Positions 48,235-57,106 of a stretch of 64,000 nucleotides of DNA are shown here, in pieces (within the stretch, counting starts at the first letter, position 1; the number at the start of each line of letters is the position of its first letter). The notes below the pieces were generated by a model, which made no database searches, was not told the DNA's origin, and saw nothing but the letters and a program-made list of their open reading frames with translations. This stretch comes from Pseudothioclava arenosa (lineage in GTDB: Bacteria > Pseudomonadota > Alphaproteobacteria > Rhodobacterales > Rhodobacteraceae): positions 62,001-126,000 of the forward strand of contig NZ_NTJD01000004.1 in assembly GCF_002358085.1 (NCBI RefSeq), written 5' to 3'. The translations under genes were made by a program, and so were the position numbers.

Positions 48235-49514
48235 TGGGCGCGGCCGTTCAGAAATCCACGCTCGAGGCGCGGCTGGAAGGGCTGAGCACGACGGGCTTTG
48301 CCCCGGCGGCGCGCAAGGATGCGCTGGCGCGGCTGGTCGCGATGGGCCTGCCCGGGCGGCGCGACGAGTATTGGCGCTGGACCAACCCCGCCGATTTCAT
48401 CGCTGCGACGCCGGTGCCTGCGCAGGCCTTCGACGACAGCGACGAAGCGCCCGTTTTCGAGGCGACCGACCGCGTGAAGCTGGTCTTTGTCGATGGCGTT
48501 TTCGATGCCGATGCCTCCGATGATCTGGCGCTGGCCGGGGTGGAAATCACCCGCCTCGCCGAAGCGCCCGATCTGAACTGGGCGAGCGGGCTTTACGGCA
48601 CGCTGGAAGTGGCGGGCCAGACCCCGGTCGCGCGCCCGCTGGCGGCGCTGAACACGGCGGCGGCGACCGACGGGCTCTTGATCCGGGCGACCGCCAAGGC
48701 CGAAAAGCCGATCAACCTGATCTATATTCACCGCTCCGAGGTTTCGGACCCGATCCTGCATCACGTGATCCGCCTCGAAGAGGGCGCGGAGCTGACGATC
48801 CTGGAAAACGGGCCGGCGGGCGCGCGCTTCAACAAGGTGATGGAAGTTGACGTGGCCAAAGGCGCGCGTTTCCATCATGTCCGCGTGCAGGGCCGCGATC
48901 ACGAACGCCGCGCCGCCACCGCGATTTTCGCGCGCGTGGCCGAAGAGGCGCTGTTCAAGAGCTTTACGCTCACGGTGAACGGGGTGCTGACGCGCAATGA
49001 ATGCGTGATCGACATGGTGGGCGACGATGCCGTGGCCCATGTCGCGGGCGCGGCCCTTGGCGATGGCGCCTCGGACGCGTTCCTGCATGACGACACGGTG
49101 TTCGTCACCCATGGCGCCGAGCGCGGCGAGAGCCGGCAGGTGTTCAAGAAGGTGCTCAAGCACGGTGCGGTCGGCACTTTCCAGGGCAAGATCCTGGTGA
49201 AACCCGGCGCGCAGAAGACCGATGGCTATCAGATCAGCCAGTCGCTGCTCTTGGATGACGACAGTCAGTTCCTCGCCAAGCCCGAGCTCGAGATCTACGC
49301 CGATGACGTGAAATGCTCGCATGGCTCGACCACCGGCGCGATCGACGAGACGGCGCTGTTCTATCTGCGCTCGCGTGGGGTGCCGATGGAAGAGGCGCGC
49401 GGCCTGCTGGTCCTGTCCTTCCTGGCCGATGCGATCGACGAGATCGAGGACGAGGGCCTGCGCGACGATATCGTCGGGCGGCTTGAGGCCTGGCTGAACC
49501 GTCACCGCGACTGA
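48234..49514 (+). CDS. sufD: Fe-S cluster assembly protein SufD
   Basis: A 426-residue partner of SufB. The N-terminal helical part contains GLPGRRDEYWRWTNPADF, and the C-terminal beta-helix includes DVKCSHGSTTGAIDETALFYLRSRGVPMEEAR, the typical SufD ending with the conserved cysteine and histidine. The ATG at 48234 overlaps the sufC stop; a GTG one codon earlier is also possible. Confidence 0.94.
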   Translation: MGAAVQKSTLEARLEGLSTTGFAPAARKDALARLVAMGLPGRRDEYWRWTNPADFIAATPVPAQAFDDSDEAPVFEATDRVKLVFVDGVFDADASDDLALAGVEITRLAEAPDLNWASGLYGTLEVAGQTPVARPLAALNTAAATDGLLIRATAKAEKPINLIYIHRSEVSDPILHHVIRLEEGAELTILENGPAGARFNKVMEVDVAKGARFHHVRVQGRDHERRAATAIFARVAEEALFKSFTLTVNGVLTRNECVIDMVGDDAVAHVAGAALGDGASDAFLHDDTVFVTHGAERGESRQVFKKVLKHGAVGTFQGKILVKPGAQKTDGYQISQSLLLDDDSQFLAKPELEIYADDVKCSHGSTTGAIDETALFYLRSRGVPMEEARGLLVLSFLADAIDEIEDEGLRDDIVGRLEAWLNRHRD

Positions 49515-49521
49515 GGGCAAG

Positions 49522-50013
49522 ATGGCTGCGACCGAAGACATCCTGCGCAGCTACCGCGCGCCGCGCGCGGTGGTGCGTTCGCATCTGGCGCGCAAACGCT
49601 CGGAAATGCGGGTGTTTTCCTTCCTGATCGCGGGGCTGATCGTGATCTTCATCGCGCAATGGCCGCGGCTGTCGCGCTTTGCCTTTGAACATCCCGACCA
49701 GCCGCTGACCGGGCTGATGGTGGGAACGGGGTTGGGGCTCTTGGCCGCGATCCCGCTGTTCTACCTGATGGCGGCGGGGGCGGTGCTGCTCTCGCGCGGC
49801 TTTGGCGGCGCGGGCAACTGGTATGGTGGGCGGCTGTCGCTGTTCTGGGCGATGCTGGCGATCTCGCCCCTGATGCTGCTGCAGGGGCTGGTGGCCGGTT
49901 TCATCGGCGCAGGGCCGCAGCTTGGCATCGTCTCGCTTCTGGTCTTCGCGGTGTTTTTCGCGATCTGGATCGCGGGGCTGCGGGTCACCCAATTCGAGAC
50001 GGAGGCGGTGTGA
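49522..50013 (+). CDS. Yip1-like membrane protein A inside the suf operon
   Basis: A 163-residue protein with a polar N-terminus and four hydrophobic segments (residues 32-48, 66-88, 107-125 and 130-150). Its helical layout and pairing with the following gene fit the Yip1 domain superfamily. It overlaps the next gene by four bases and starts seven bases after sufD. The role in Fe-S biogenesis, if any, is not known; similar genes occupy this place in other Rhodobacterales suf operons. Confidence 0.65.
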   Translation: MAATEDILRSYRAPRAVVRSHLARKRSEMRVFSFLIAGLIVIFIAQWPRLSRFAFEHPDQPLTGLMVGTGLGLLAAIPLFYLMAAGAVLLSRGFGGAGNWYGGRLSLFWAMLAISPLMLLQGLVAGFIGAGPQLGIVSLLVFAVFFAIWIAGLRVTQFETEAV

Positions 50014-50618
50014 TGCTTCCGTTCGACCTGCGCGAGATGGTCCTGCGCACGCTCCTTGCCCCGCGCGAGGTGGCACGCGAGCTGATCGCCTGGAACCCGC
50101 CCAATGACGCGCGATGGATCGGTCTGGTGCTGGTCGGCGTGGTCTCGGTGATCCTCGGCACGATCGGCGAGGGCATGATGACGATGCTCTCGCGCGGCAA
50201 GATCCCGTTCGAGAACATGGCCTTCCTGCTTGGCCCGCTGCAGATCGCGATTCCGCTGGTGATCGCCTTTCAGATGGCCTTCATGGGCCGGCGCTTCGGC
50301 GGGCAGGGGAGCTTTCGCGACGCGCTCTTGCTGACGGTCTGGATGCAGGGCGTCTTGACGATCCTGCAGGCGGTGCAGGTCGTGGTGATGGTGTTCTTCC
50401 CGATGACGGCGATGTTCGCGCTGACCGCGATCACCATCGGTCTGCTGATCTATCTGCTGGTCAATTTCACCGCCGCGCTGCACGGGTTCGAGAACCTTGC
50501 CGCCACCGCTATGGGCGTGTTGCTGACGGGGTTTTTCACCGTGCTGCTCACCGCGCTGATCGTGACCAATATTCTCGTTTCGCTGGGGCTTGTGCCCCCC
50601 GAGATGATGCAGCCCTGA
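50010..50618 (+). CDS. Yip1-family membrane protein B inside the suf operon
   Basis: A 202-residue protein with five hydrophobic segments. The N-terminal VLRTLLAPREVARELIAWNPPND is the start of a Yip1 domain, and NFTAALHGFENLAATAMGVLL in the last third is conserved in bacterial Yip1 proteins. Coupled to both neighbours by short spacing. Function is unknown; membrane attachment of the Suf machinery is one possibility. Confidence 0.7.
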   Translation: MMLPFDLREMVLRTLLAPREVARELIAWNPPNDARWIGLVLVGVVSVILGTIGEGMMTMLSRGKIPFENMAFLLGPLQIAIPLVIAFQMAFMGRRFGGQGSFRDALLLTVWMQGVLTILQAVQVVVMVFFPMTAMFALTAITIGLLIYLLVNFTAALHGFENLAATAMGVLLTGFFTVLLTALIVTNILVSLGLVPPEMMQP

Positions 50619-50627
50619 GGACATCCG

Positions 50628-51848
50628 ATGTACGATCTTGCCAAGGTGCGCGCCGATTTCCCGATCCTGAGCCGCGAGGTCAACGGCAAGCCGCTGGTGT
50701 ACCTCGATAACGGGGCCTCGGCGCAAAAGCCGCGCGTGGTGATCGACGCGATGACGCGGATGTACGAGGAGGAATATTCCAACGTCCATCGCGGGCTGCA
50801 TTTCCTCTCGAACCTCGCGACCGACAAATATGAAAACGTGCGCGCGATCGTGCGCCGGTTTCTGAATGCACCGAATGACACCGATATCGTTTTTACCACC
50901 GGCTCGACCGAGGGGATCAACCTGATCTCCTACGGCTGGGCCGCGCCGCGCTTGCAAGCGGGTGATGAGATCGTGCTGAGCGTGCTGGAGCATCACGCCA
51001 ATATCGTGCCCTGGCATTTCCTGCGCGAGCGGCAGGGCGTGGTGCTGAAATGGGTCGAGCCCGAGGCCGACGGCAGCCTTGCGGCCGAGAAGGTGGTCGA
51101 GGCGATCGGGCCGCGCACCAAGCTGGTCGCGATCACCCAGATGTCGAACGTGACCGGCACGCGGGTCGATGTGAAGGCGATCTGCGCGGCGGCGCGGGCG
51201 AAGGGCGTGGTGGTGCTGGTCGATGGCTCGCAGGGCGCGGTGCACGGGCCGGTCGATGTGGCCGATCTCGGCTGCGATTTTTACGCGATCACCGGGCACA
51301 AGCTTTACGGGCCTTCGGGCTCGGGGGCGATCTACATCCGCCCCGAACGTCAGGCCGAGATGCGCCCCTTCCTGGGCGGTGGCGACATGATCGACACCGT
51401 GACCCGCGAAGGCGTCACCTACAATAGCCCGCCGATGAAGTTCGAAGCGGGCACTCCGGGCATCGTGCAGCAGGTCGGGATGGGCGTTGCGCTCGATTAC
51501 CTGATGGCGCTGGGGATGGAGAATGTCGCCGCCCACGAGGCCGATATCGCCGCCTATGCGCAGGCGCGTTTTGCCGGGCTGAACTGGTTGCACCAGCAGG
51601 GCACGGCCCCGGGCAAGGGGGCGATCTTCTCGCTCACCATCGAGGGGGGCGCCCATGCTCATGACATCTCGACGATCCTCGACAAGCGCGGGATCGCCGT
51701 GCGCGCGGGCACGCATTGCGCCATGCCGCTGATGGAGTTCTTCGGGGTTTCGGCCACGGCGCGCGCGTCCTTTGGCCTTTACAACACCCGCGAAGAGGTC
51801 GACGCGCTGGTCTCGGCGCTGGAACTTTGCCACGAGTTCTTTGCCTGA
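50628..51848 (+). CDS. sufS: Cysteine desulfurase SufS
   Basis: A 406-residue class II desulfurase. K225 in [10 protein letters not shown] binds PLP and C364 in [16 protein letters not shown] forms the persulfide; both positions match SufS of Escherichia coli. The N-terminus [29 protein letters not shown] is typical. It closes the operon; no sufE or sufU follows, so its sulfur acceptor is encoded elsewhere. Confidence 0.95.
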   Translation: MYDLAKVRADFPILSREVNGKPLVYLDNGASAQKPRVVIDAMTRMYEEEYSNVHRGLHFLSNLATDKYENVRAIVRRFLNAPNDTDIVFTTGSTEGINLISYGWAAPRLQAGDEIVLSVLEHHANIVPWHFLRERQGVVLKWVEPEADGSLAAEKVVEAIGPRTKLVAITQMSNVTGTRVDVKAICAAARAKGVVVLVDGSQGAVHGPVDVADLGCDFYAITGHKLYGPSGSGAIYIRPERQAEMRPFLGGGDMIDTVTREGVTYNSPPMKFEAGTPGIVQQVGMGVALDYLMALGMENVAAHEADIAAYAQARFAGLNWLHQQGTAPGKGAIFSLTIEGGAHAHDISTILDKRGIAVRAGTHCAMPLMEFFGVSATARASFGLYNTREEVDALVSALELCHEFFA

Positions 51849-51895
51849 TTTCGCCCGTTGCCCCGGCGCGACGAGTCGGGTAAGAGCAACGCAAC

Positions 51896-51972
51896 GCACC
51901 CATAGCTCAGCTGGATAGAGCGCTGCCCTCCGAAGGCAGAGGTCAGAGGTTCGAATCCTCTTGGGTGCGCCA
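51896..51972 (+). tRNA. tRNA-Arg(CCG)
   Basis: A 77-base tRNA with encoded CCA. Acceptor GCACCCA pairs with TGGGTGC. The D-arm is GCTCAGCTGGATAGAGC, the anticodon arm CTGCC-CTCCGAA-GGCAG gives CCG, and the T-arm is AGAGG-TTCGAAT-CCTCT. It lies 47 bases after sufS. Confidence 0.95.
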
Positions 51973-52123
51973 TTTCCAAAGATAGACATCAAAGCAACGC
52001 CCTGGGGTGGTGATCGTCCCGCTTTCGCATGGCGTTTGGCCTGCGGTCTGGCGATGACATCGCGGCCGTGTGCGGCATTTGACCAAACCTCCCGCGCGAC
52101 CCCAAAGACAAAATGCTTGCCGG

Positions 52124-52143
52124 ATTAGGTCATGTGTCCTAAT
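52124..52143. promoter_or_regulatory. Candidate operator of the TetR-type gene
   Basis: ATTAGGTCATGTGTCCTAAT has perfect six-base arms and partial inner symmetry. It lies 57 bases upstream of the TetR start, with TTTTGATTGGATTG following. Such palindromes are typical self-regulating TetR operators. Confidence 0.55.
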
Positions 52144-52199
52144 TTTGATTGGATTGCACCTGTGAGCGGTCGCTTGAGCCAGCGAGAAAGAGGGCTGCA

Positions 52200-52769
52200 A
52201 TGGCCAGAAATTCGACCCGTGAAAACATCATCACCGCGGCCGACCGGCTGTTTTACGAGCGGGGTTTCGAGAACAGCTCTTTCGCCGATGTTGCGCAGCT
52301 CGTCGGTATCTCGCGCGGAAATTTCTATTACCATTTCAAGACCAAGGACGAGATCCTTGATGCGGTCATCCGGCGGCGGATCGAGGAGCGCGCGAGGATG
52401 CTCGACGCTTGGGTCGATACCAGCCAATCCCCCAAGGAGAGCATCGCGCAGTTCATTCGTATTCTGCTGATGAACGAAGAGAAGATCCGCCGTTATGGCT
52501 GCCCCGTCGGCAGCCTGTTTGCGGAGCTCGCCAAACTGAACCATCCCGCCGAAGGGGGCGCGCGCGAGGTCTTCAACCTGTTTCGGATCTGGTTGCGGCG
52601 CCGGTTCGAAGAGATGGGAAAAGGGCAGGCGTCGGACCGTCTGGCGCTGCATCTTCTGGCCCGCAGTCAGGGCGTGGCGATGCTTGCGCGCGCCTATCCG
52701 ACAGAGCCATTTCTGGAGCGAGAGGCCGAAGAGCTGCTGGCGTGGCTCGAAACCGTTGCCGAGGGCTGA
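52200..52769 (+). CDS. TetR-family transcriptional regulator
   Basis: A 189-residue regulator. Residues 5-50 form the TetR helix-turn-helix (TRENIITAADRLFYERGFENSSFADVAQLVGISRGNFYYHFKTKDEIL). The C-terminal ligand domain has RYGCPVGSLFAELAKLNH near residue 98, found in the branch related to AcrR/NemR-like regulators. The ATG at 52200 is the first that gives a normal N-terminus. The regulated genes are not obvious; tag follows 119 bases downstream and is a candidate. Confidence 0.88.
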   Translation: MARNSTRENIITAADRLFYERGFENSSFADVAQLVGISRGNFYYHFKTKDEILDAVIRRRIEERARMLDAWVDTSQSPKESIAQFIRILLMNEEKIRRYGCPVGSLFAELAKLNHPAEGGAREVFNLFRIWLRRRFEEMGKGQASDRLALHLLARSQGVAMLARAYPTEPFLEREAEELLAWLETVAEG

Positions 52770-52888
52770 CATGGCAAGATGAAAGGGGATTGCATGTTCA
52801 TTATCTATTTGAGGTTTGGGGCCAGCAGATCGAAGGCCCCCGCGCGCACCGATGCGCGCCTTTCGTTCCTGCTCGACACGGAGGCGAC

Positions 52889-53500
52889 ATGACCAATGAC
52901 GCATATATCGGCCCCGACGGGCGGCCTCGCTGCCGCTGGAGCGGGGCGGCGCCCGAGTTTCTCGACTATCACGATGAGGAGTGGGGCTATCCCGTTGCAC
53001 AGGATGTTCGCCTGTTCGAAAAGATCTGCCTTGAAAGCTTTCAGTCCGGGCTGAGCTGGCGCACGATCCTCGCAAAGCGCGAGAACTTCCGGGCGGCTTT
53101 TTGCGGTTTTGATTTTCATAAGATGGCCGGTTTCGACGAGGGCGATGTGACGCGCCTTTTGGGAGATGCGGGCATCGTGCGCCATCGCGGCAAGATCGAA
53201 GCCGTCATCAACAATGCCGCGCGGGCGGTTGAAATGCAGGATCGGGAAGGCTCGCTCGCCGCCTATTTCTGGCGGTTCGAGCCCACGCCCGAGGAACTCG
53301 GGACGCCGCAGTCCAACACGACCTGTCCAAACGCGATCGCGCTCTCCAAGGACCTGAAGAAACGTGGCTGGAAATTCGTGGGGCCGACCACGGTTTTCGC
53401 CTTCATGCAGGCGATGGGTCTGGTCAACGATCACAGCGAGGCCTGCGTTTTCCGCGAGGTCGCCGAGGCGTCGCGCAGGTCATTCCAACGCCCGGGATAA
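52889..53500 (+). CDS. tag: DNA-3-methyladenine glycosylase I
   Basis: A 203-residue base-excision enzyme that removes 3-methyladenine. The zinc ligands C (RCRW) and H (YHDEEWG) are at the N-terminus, and the third and fourth (NDHSEACVFR) near residues 180-187. FEKICLESFQSGLSWRTILAKRENFRAAF is the signature helix pair. GGAGGCGAC precedes the ATG at 52889. The upstream TetR gene on the same strand may control it. Confidence 0.94.
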   Translation: MTNDAYIGPDGRPRCRWSGAAPEFLDYHDEEWGYPVAQDVRLFEKICLESFQSGLSWRTILAKRENFRAAFCGFDFHKMAGFDEGDVTRLLGDAGIVRHRGKIEAVINNAARAVEMQDREGSLAAYFWRFEPTPEELGTPQSNTTCPNAIALSKDLKKRGWKFVGPTTVFAFMQAMGLVNDHSEACVFREVAEASRRSFQRPG

Positions 53501-53718
53501 GCTTGCGGCTCCCGAGATCGGCGGGCAGCACAAGCTGATCCCAATGCCGCGCCCCTGCGCGCGAAGCCCTTTGTTCTTTGGAATTCGTCCAATTGTATAC
53601 CATGGGGTGCGACGGCCTGTCTCAGGGGGTGGTCGGAATGTCGCAGGGGCCGCAGATCATATTCATGTTACCAAATGTGATCCGATCCAGCCATATCGCC
53701 AGATTTTTGGGAGACCTG

Positions 53719-55431
53719 ATGAAACTCAGAACGCTACGGGTGACTGCATTCGTCTCGGCAGTCGTCTTGGGGGCAGGGGGTGCTTTCGCGCAAAGCACGC
53801 CTGCCGGGGAGGAGACGCCCGCAGCCGGAGCCATGTCCATCGCGTCCGATCTGGCCGCCAAGGCTGCGCATATGAGCGATCCGGTGGTTGAGTCCACCGC
53901 CGATCACAGCAAATTCGACGTGCTGAAAGGCCCGTTCAAATCCGGCCCCGAGGTCACTGCGGCCTGTCTTTCGTGCCACACGGAAGCCTCGAACCAGGTG
54001 ATGCACTCGGTGCACTGGAAATGGGAATATCAGAACGAATCCACCGGCCAGACGCTGGGCAAGGCGCATGAGCTGAACGCGTTCTGCGGCAACGTCGCCT
54101 CGAACGAAGTGCGGTGTACCTCGTGCCACACCGGCTACGACTGGGAGGATGTGCGCGCGCCGATGCCGGACGATCCGACCAAGGTCGACTGCCTCGTCTG
54201 CCACGATACCTCGGGTCAATATGCCAAGCAGGACAACCTTGCCGGCAACCCGCCGCTCGAACCCGTCGCCGAAAAGGCCAAGACGATCACCGGCAAGGCC
54301 GCCTGGGCGGTTGACCTGATCAAGGCCGCGCAATCGGTCGGCCCCGAGCCGTCGCGCGAAAACTGCGGCAACTGTCACTTCTATGGCGGCGGCGGCGATA
54401 ACGTGAAGCACGGCGACCTGTCGTCGGCGCTGTTCGATCCCACGCCCCATGTCGATGTGCACATGTCGAAAGACGGCGCGAACATGCAATGCGCCGATTG
54501 CCACGTCTCGGACAAACACGTCTTTGCCGGTTCGCGCTATGAAACCGATGTGGTCGATCCGCATGCGGGCGATATGAAGCCGGGCCAGCCGCGCGAAGTC
54601 GCGAGCTGCACCTCGTGCCACACTGACGCGCCGCACAAGGGCCCGAACCCGATCCTCGGCATGAAGCTGAATGATCACACCGATCGTGTTGCCTGTCAGA
54701 CCTGCCACATCCCTGAATTCGCCAAGGGTGGCGTTGCCACCAAGACGGTCTGGGACTGGTCGACGGCCGGCAAGCTGAAAGACGGCAAGCCCTATTCCGA
54801 AGAGGAATTCGTGCAGTCGGACGGCAAGCATCTGCACACCTATCTCTCGACCAAGGGCGATTTCGAATGGGGCGAGAATGTCACCCCCTACTATGCCTGG
54901 TCGAACGGCGTGATGACCTACACGCTGCCCGAAACCGAGATCGACCCGACGCAGACGCTCGAGATCAACTCGATCGGCGGCGGCGCCGAGGACCCGAACT
55001 CGCGGATCTTCCCGTTCAAACGGATGATCGGCAAGCAGGCCTATGACGCCGAACGCAAGGTGCTCGCCTATAACAACGTCTACGGGCCGGGCAACGGCAC
55101 GGCGCTGTGGTCCTATTTCGATTGGGAGAAATCCCTGAAGGCGGGCATGGACTACGCGGGCGTCGAGTATTCCGGCAAGTTCGACTTCGTCTCGACCTAT
55201 ATGTACTGGCCGATCACCCACATGGTGGGGCCGGAAGACGAAGCGCTGAAATGCGATAGCTGCCACGCGAAGGACGGCCGTCTGGCCAATATCGCCGGCG
55301 TCTACATGCCCGGCTCGGGCATCGGCATCGGCGGCAAGCTGGGTCTTGTGATCTTCCTGCTCGCGGCCCTCGGCGTTGCCGGTCACGGCGTGCTGCGTCT
55401 CTTTGGCAAGAAAGGAGCCCACCATGGCTGA
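53719..55431 (+). CDS. otr: Octaheme c-type cytochrome of the tetrathionate reductase (Otr) family, membrane anchored
   Basis: A 570-residue exported protein with signal peptide (AVVLGAGGAFA) and exactly eight CxxCH heme motifs: CLSCH, CTSCH, CLVCH, CGNCH, CADCH, CTSCH, CQTCH and CDSCH. Spacing and flanks (EASNQVMHSVHWKWEYQ, FFPIK-type FPFKRMIGKQAYDAERKVLAYNNVYG) match the Otr family known from Shewanella, which reduces tetrathionate, nitrite and hydroxylamine in vitro. The C-terminus adds one membrane helix (LGLVIFLLAALGVAGHGVLRLF). The ATG at 53719 follows GGGAGACC. It overlaps a cytochrome b gene by eight bases, its likely electron donor. Confidence 0.9.
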   Translation: MKLRTLRVTAFVSAVVLGAGGAFAQSTPAGEETPAAGAMSIASDLAAKAAHMSDPVVESTADHSKFDVLKGPFKSGPEVTAACLSCHTEASNQVMHSVHWKWEYQNESTGQTLGKAHELNAFCGNVASNEVRCTSCHTGYDWEDVRAPMPDDPTKVDCLVCHDTSGQYAKQDNLAGNPPLEPVAEKAKTITGKAAWAVDLIKAAQSVGPEPSRENCGNCHFYGGGGDNVKHGDLSSALFDPTPHVDVHMSKDGANMQCADCHVSDKHVFAGSRYETDVVDPHAGDMKPGQPREVASCTSCHTDAPHKGPNPILGMKLNDHTDRVACQTCHIPEFAKGGVATKTVWDWSTAGKLKDGKPYSEEEFVQSDGKHLHTYLSTKGDFEWGENVTPYYAWSNGVMTYTLPETEIDPTQTLEINSIGGGAEDPNSRIFPFKRMIGKQAYDAERKVLAYNNVYGPGNGTALWSYFDWEKSLKAGMDYAGVEYSGKFDFVSTYMYWPITHMVGPEDEALKCDSCHAKDGRLANIAGVYMPGSGIGIGGKLGLVIFLLAALGVAGHGVLRLFGKKGAHHG

Positions 55432-56083
55432 GCGTTACGTCAAGGTCTACACCCGCTTCAACCGGGTCTGGCACTGGTCGCAGATGGTCTCGATCATGCT
55501 CCTGTTCTTCACCGGCGCGCGGCTTCTGGGGCTGCATCAGATCGGCCCGTTCGGGCTGGCGGTGACGGTGCATACGGTGGTGGCGCTCGCGCTTCTGCTG
55601 CTCTGGGCCTTCGCCACCTTCTGGCTGTTCACCACCGAGGGCTGGAAACAGTTCATCCCGCGGATCGCCGGGTTCGCGAAGGTCGCGCGCTTCTACGCTT
55701 ACGGCGTGTTCAAGGGCGAAGAGCACCCCTATCACAAGACCTATGAGCGTCGGCACAACCCGCTGCAGGCGGCCGCCTATTTCGCGCTCAAGATGGCGCT
55801 GTTCCCGGCGATCTGGATCTCGGGGCTGCTGTATCTGACCTACGGGGTCTGGGGCGCGAATGATCTCGGCTCGGCGATGCTGACGCTGATCGCGAATATC
55901 CACGTGCTGGCGGCCTTCGCGATCGCGAGCTTCGTGGTGGTCCACATCTACCTGCTGACGATCGGCCATGGCTTCCGTGAGCATGTGCGCCCGATGATCA
56001 CCGGTTACGACAAGATCGACCTCTGCCCCGAGGGCGAGGCCTATTTCGCCAAGCAGGGCAAGTTGAAGCCGCTGGAAGACTAA
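55424..56083 (+). CDS. Di-heme cytochrome b membrane subunit partnered with the octaheme cytochrome
   Basis: A 219-residue protein with four hydrophobic segments. Histidines suited to heme b binding are in RVWHWSQMVSI (residue 17), VTVHTVVAL (48), NIHVLAAF (about 165) and VVHIYLLTIGHGFREH (about 182). This is the HydC/formate-dehydrogenase-gamma type of quinol oxidase subunit. AAGGAG precedes the ATG at 55424. The tight overlap with otr and the terminator after it suggest a two-gene quinol:acceptor oxidoreductase. Confidence 0.88.
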   Translation: MAERYVKVYTRFNRVWHWSQMVSIMLLFFTGARLLGLHQIGPFGLAVTVHTVVALALLLLWAFATFWLFTTEGWKQFIPRIAGFAKVARFYAYGVFKGEEHPYHKTYERRHNPLQAAAYFALKMALFPAIWISGLLYLTYGVWGANDLGSAMLTLIANIHVLAAFAIASFVVVHIYLLTIGHGFREHVRPMITGYDKIDLCPEGEAYFAKQGKLKPLED

Positions 56084-56108
56084 GCGTCAGGCTCCGGCCC
56101 GACCTTGA

Positions 56109-56136
56109 AAGGCCCCCGGTGTTCCGGGGGCCTTTT
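56109..56136 (+). terminator. Terminator of the otr operon
   Basis: AAGGCCCCCGG (56109-56119) pairs perfectly with CCGGGGGCCTT (56124-56134), followed by further Ts. Confidence 0.9.
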
Positions 56137-56192
56137 GCATTGCCGGGGCAGGGTGCCGCGCCCCGCAGCTTCGGCGCGCAACGGCTCGGGGC

Positions 56193-56221
56193 AAAAGAAA
56201 ACGCCGCCCGAAAGGACGGCG
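56193..56221 (-). terminator. Terminator of the DUF882 gene
   Basis: CGCCGCCC (56202-56209) pairs with GGACGGCG (56214-56221, one mismatch). On the minus strand TTTTCTTTT follows. Confidence 0.75.
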
Positions 56222-56245
56222 CAAAGACAGGAAAGAAAGAAGGGC

Positions 56246-56806
56246 TCAGGCGCCCCAGGTGCGGATCGGGCCGCAATCCATATGCACGAAGTTCGAGCGC
56301 GAGTATTTGCCGACGCCACCCGCATTGCAGGCCGAGGCCGCGCGATAGATCTGGCTGACCGAGCGCGACTTGAGGCGTAGGTCGGCGGCTTGACCGACCA
56401 TGTGCAGCGAATTCTTGGCAACACCGCGCGATTTCGAGCGCAGCATGGAATTGGTCTGGGGGGAACGATAGCCCGACAGCATCATGTAGGGCTCGTTGAC
56501 ATCCATCAGGTGATGGGCGGCGGTCGCGATGTCGATGGTGCGCGGGTCGATCGTTTTGACCTGGTTCGTGCGCCAGTCGCGCATGAAGTAGCTGATCTCT
56601 TTCAGGGCTTCCTTGATATACTCGCCTTCGATCCAATACACGGTGTCGATGCTTTCGCCAGTGCGGCCCGAGTACATGCGAATGCGGCGGATATCACCTG
56701 CGCCCCGAAGGATACCGAATGCGTTCGAGGCGGTCGGTGCTGCGGTTACGACGCTCGCAGCAAGAATACCCAGCAAACCACGGCGGGTAAAATCGGAGGT
56801 GCTCAT
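56246..56806 (-). CDS. Tat-exported DUF882/peptidase M15-type protein
   Basis: A 186-residue protein with a twin-arginine signal (TRRGLLGILAASVVTAAPTASNA). The mature part has the metal-ligand pattern of DUF882/YcbK: SGYRSPQTN near residue 115, HMVGQAADLRL near 140 and FVHMDCGPIRTWG at the end. Relatives are D,D- or L,D-carboxypeptidase-like murein enzymes. It is divergent from an L,D-transpeptidase, so both act on the cell wall and may share control. Confidence 0.85.
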   Translation of the reverse strand: MSTSDFTRRGLLGILAASVVTAAPTASNAFGILRGAGDIRRIRMYSGRTGESIDTVYWIEGEYIKEALKEISYFMRDWRTNQVKTIDPRTIDIATAAHHLMDVNEPYMMLSGYRSPQTNSMLRSKSRGVAKNSLHMVGQAADLRLKSRSVSQIYRAASACNAGGVGKYSRSNFVHMDCGPIRTWGA

Positions 56807-57106
56807 TCTTCGTTCGCCTGTCCTGAAGTTCCTGCCATTCTTAGAGTGGCTTAACGGATCTCTTACTTTGGTTGTGCCCAAGTTATGCCACATGGCGAAT
56901 CTCGTTCCAACCGAAGATTTCCCTCGCCGCACTGGCAAAAGGGGAAATCGGCAGGTTTTTGCTCAGATTTGTCGGATGTGTCGGCTCTGCATCGCTTTGC
57001 TGCTCGATCGGGGGATGCGGCAGGCCGTGGGCGGCAGGCTCTGGACATGGGGCGCGAATTGCTAGACCCTCGGAACCTGTTGATTTTTACGGTTTCAGGG
57101 GGGCTC

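Noticed and set aside
52838-52862. GCGCGC-accgat-GCGCGC hairpin as terminator between the TetR gene and tag
   Set aside because: Short stem of simple GC repeats with only CTTTCGTT after it; could be chance in GC-rich DNA.
42386-53605. Shared TGTATACCA near icd (42396) and upstream of otr (53594) as a common operator
   Set aside because: A nine-base match twice in 64 kb is near chance expectation, and only the icd copy is part of an inverted repeat (GGTAT-N8-ATACC).
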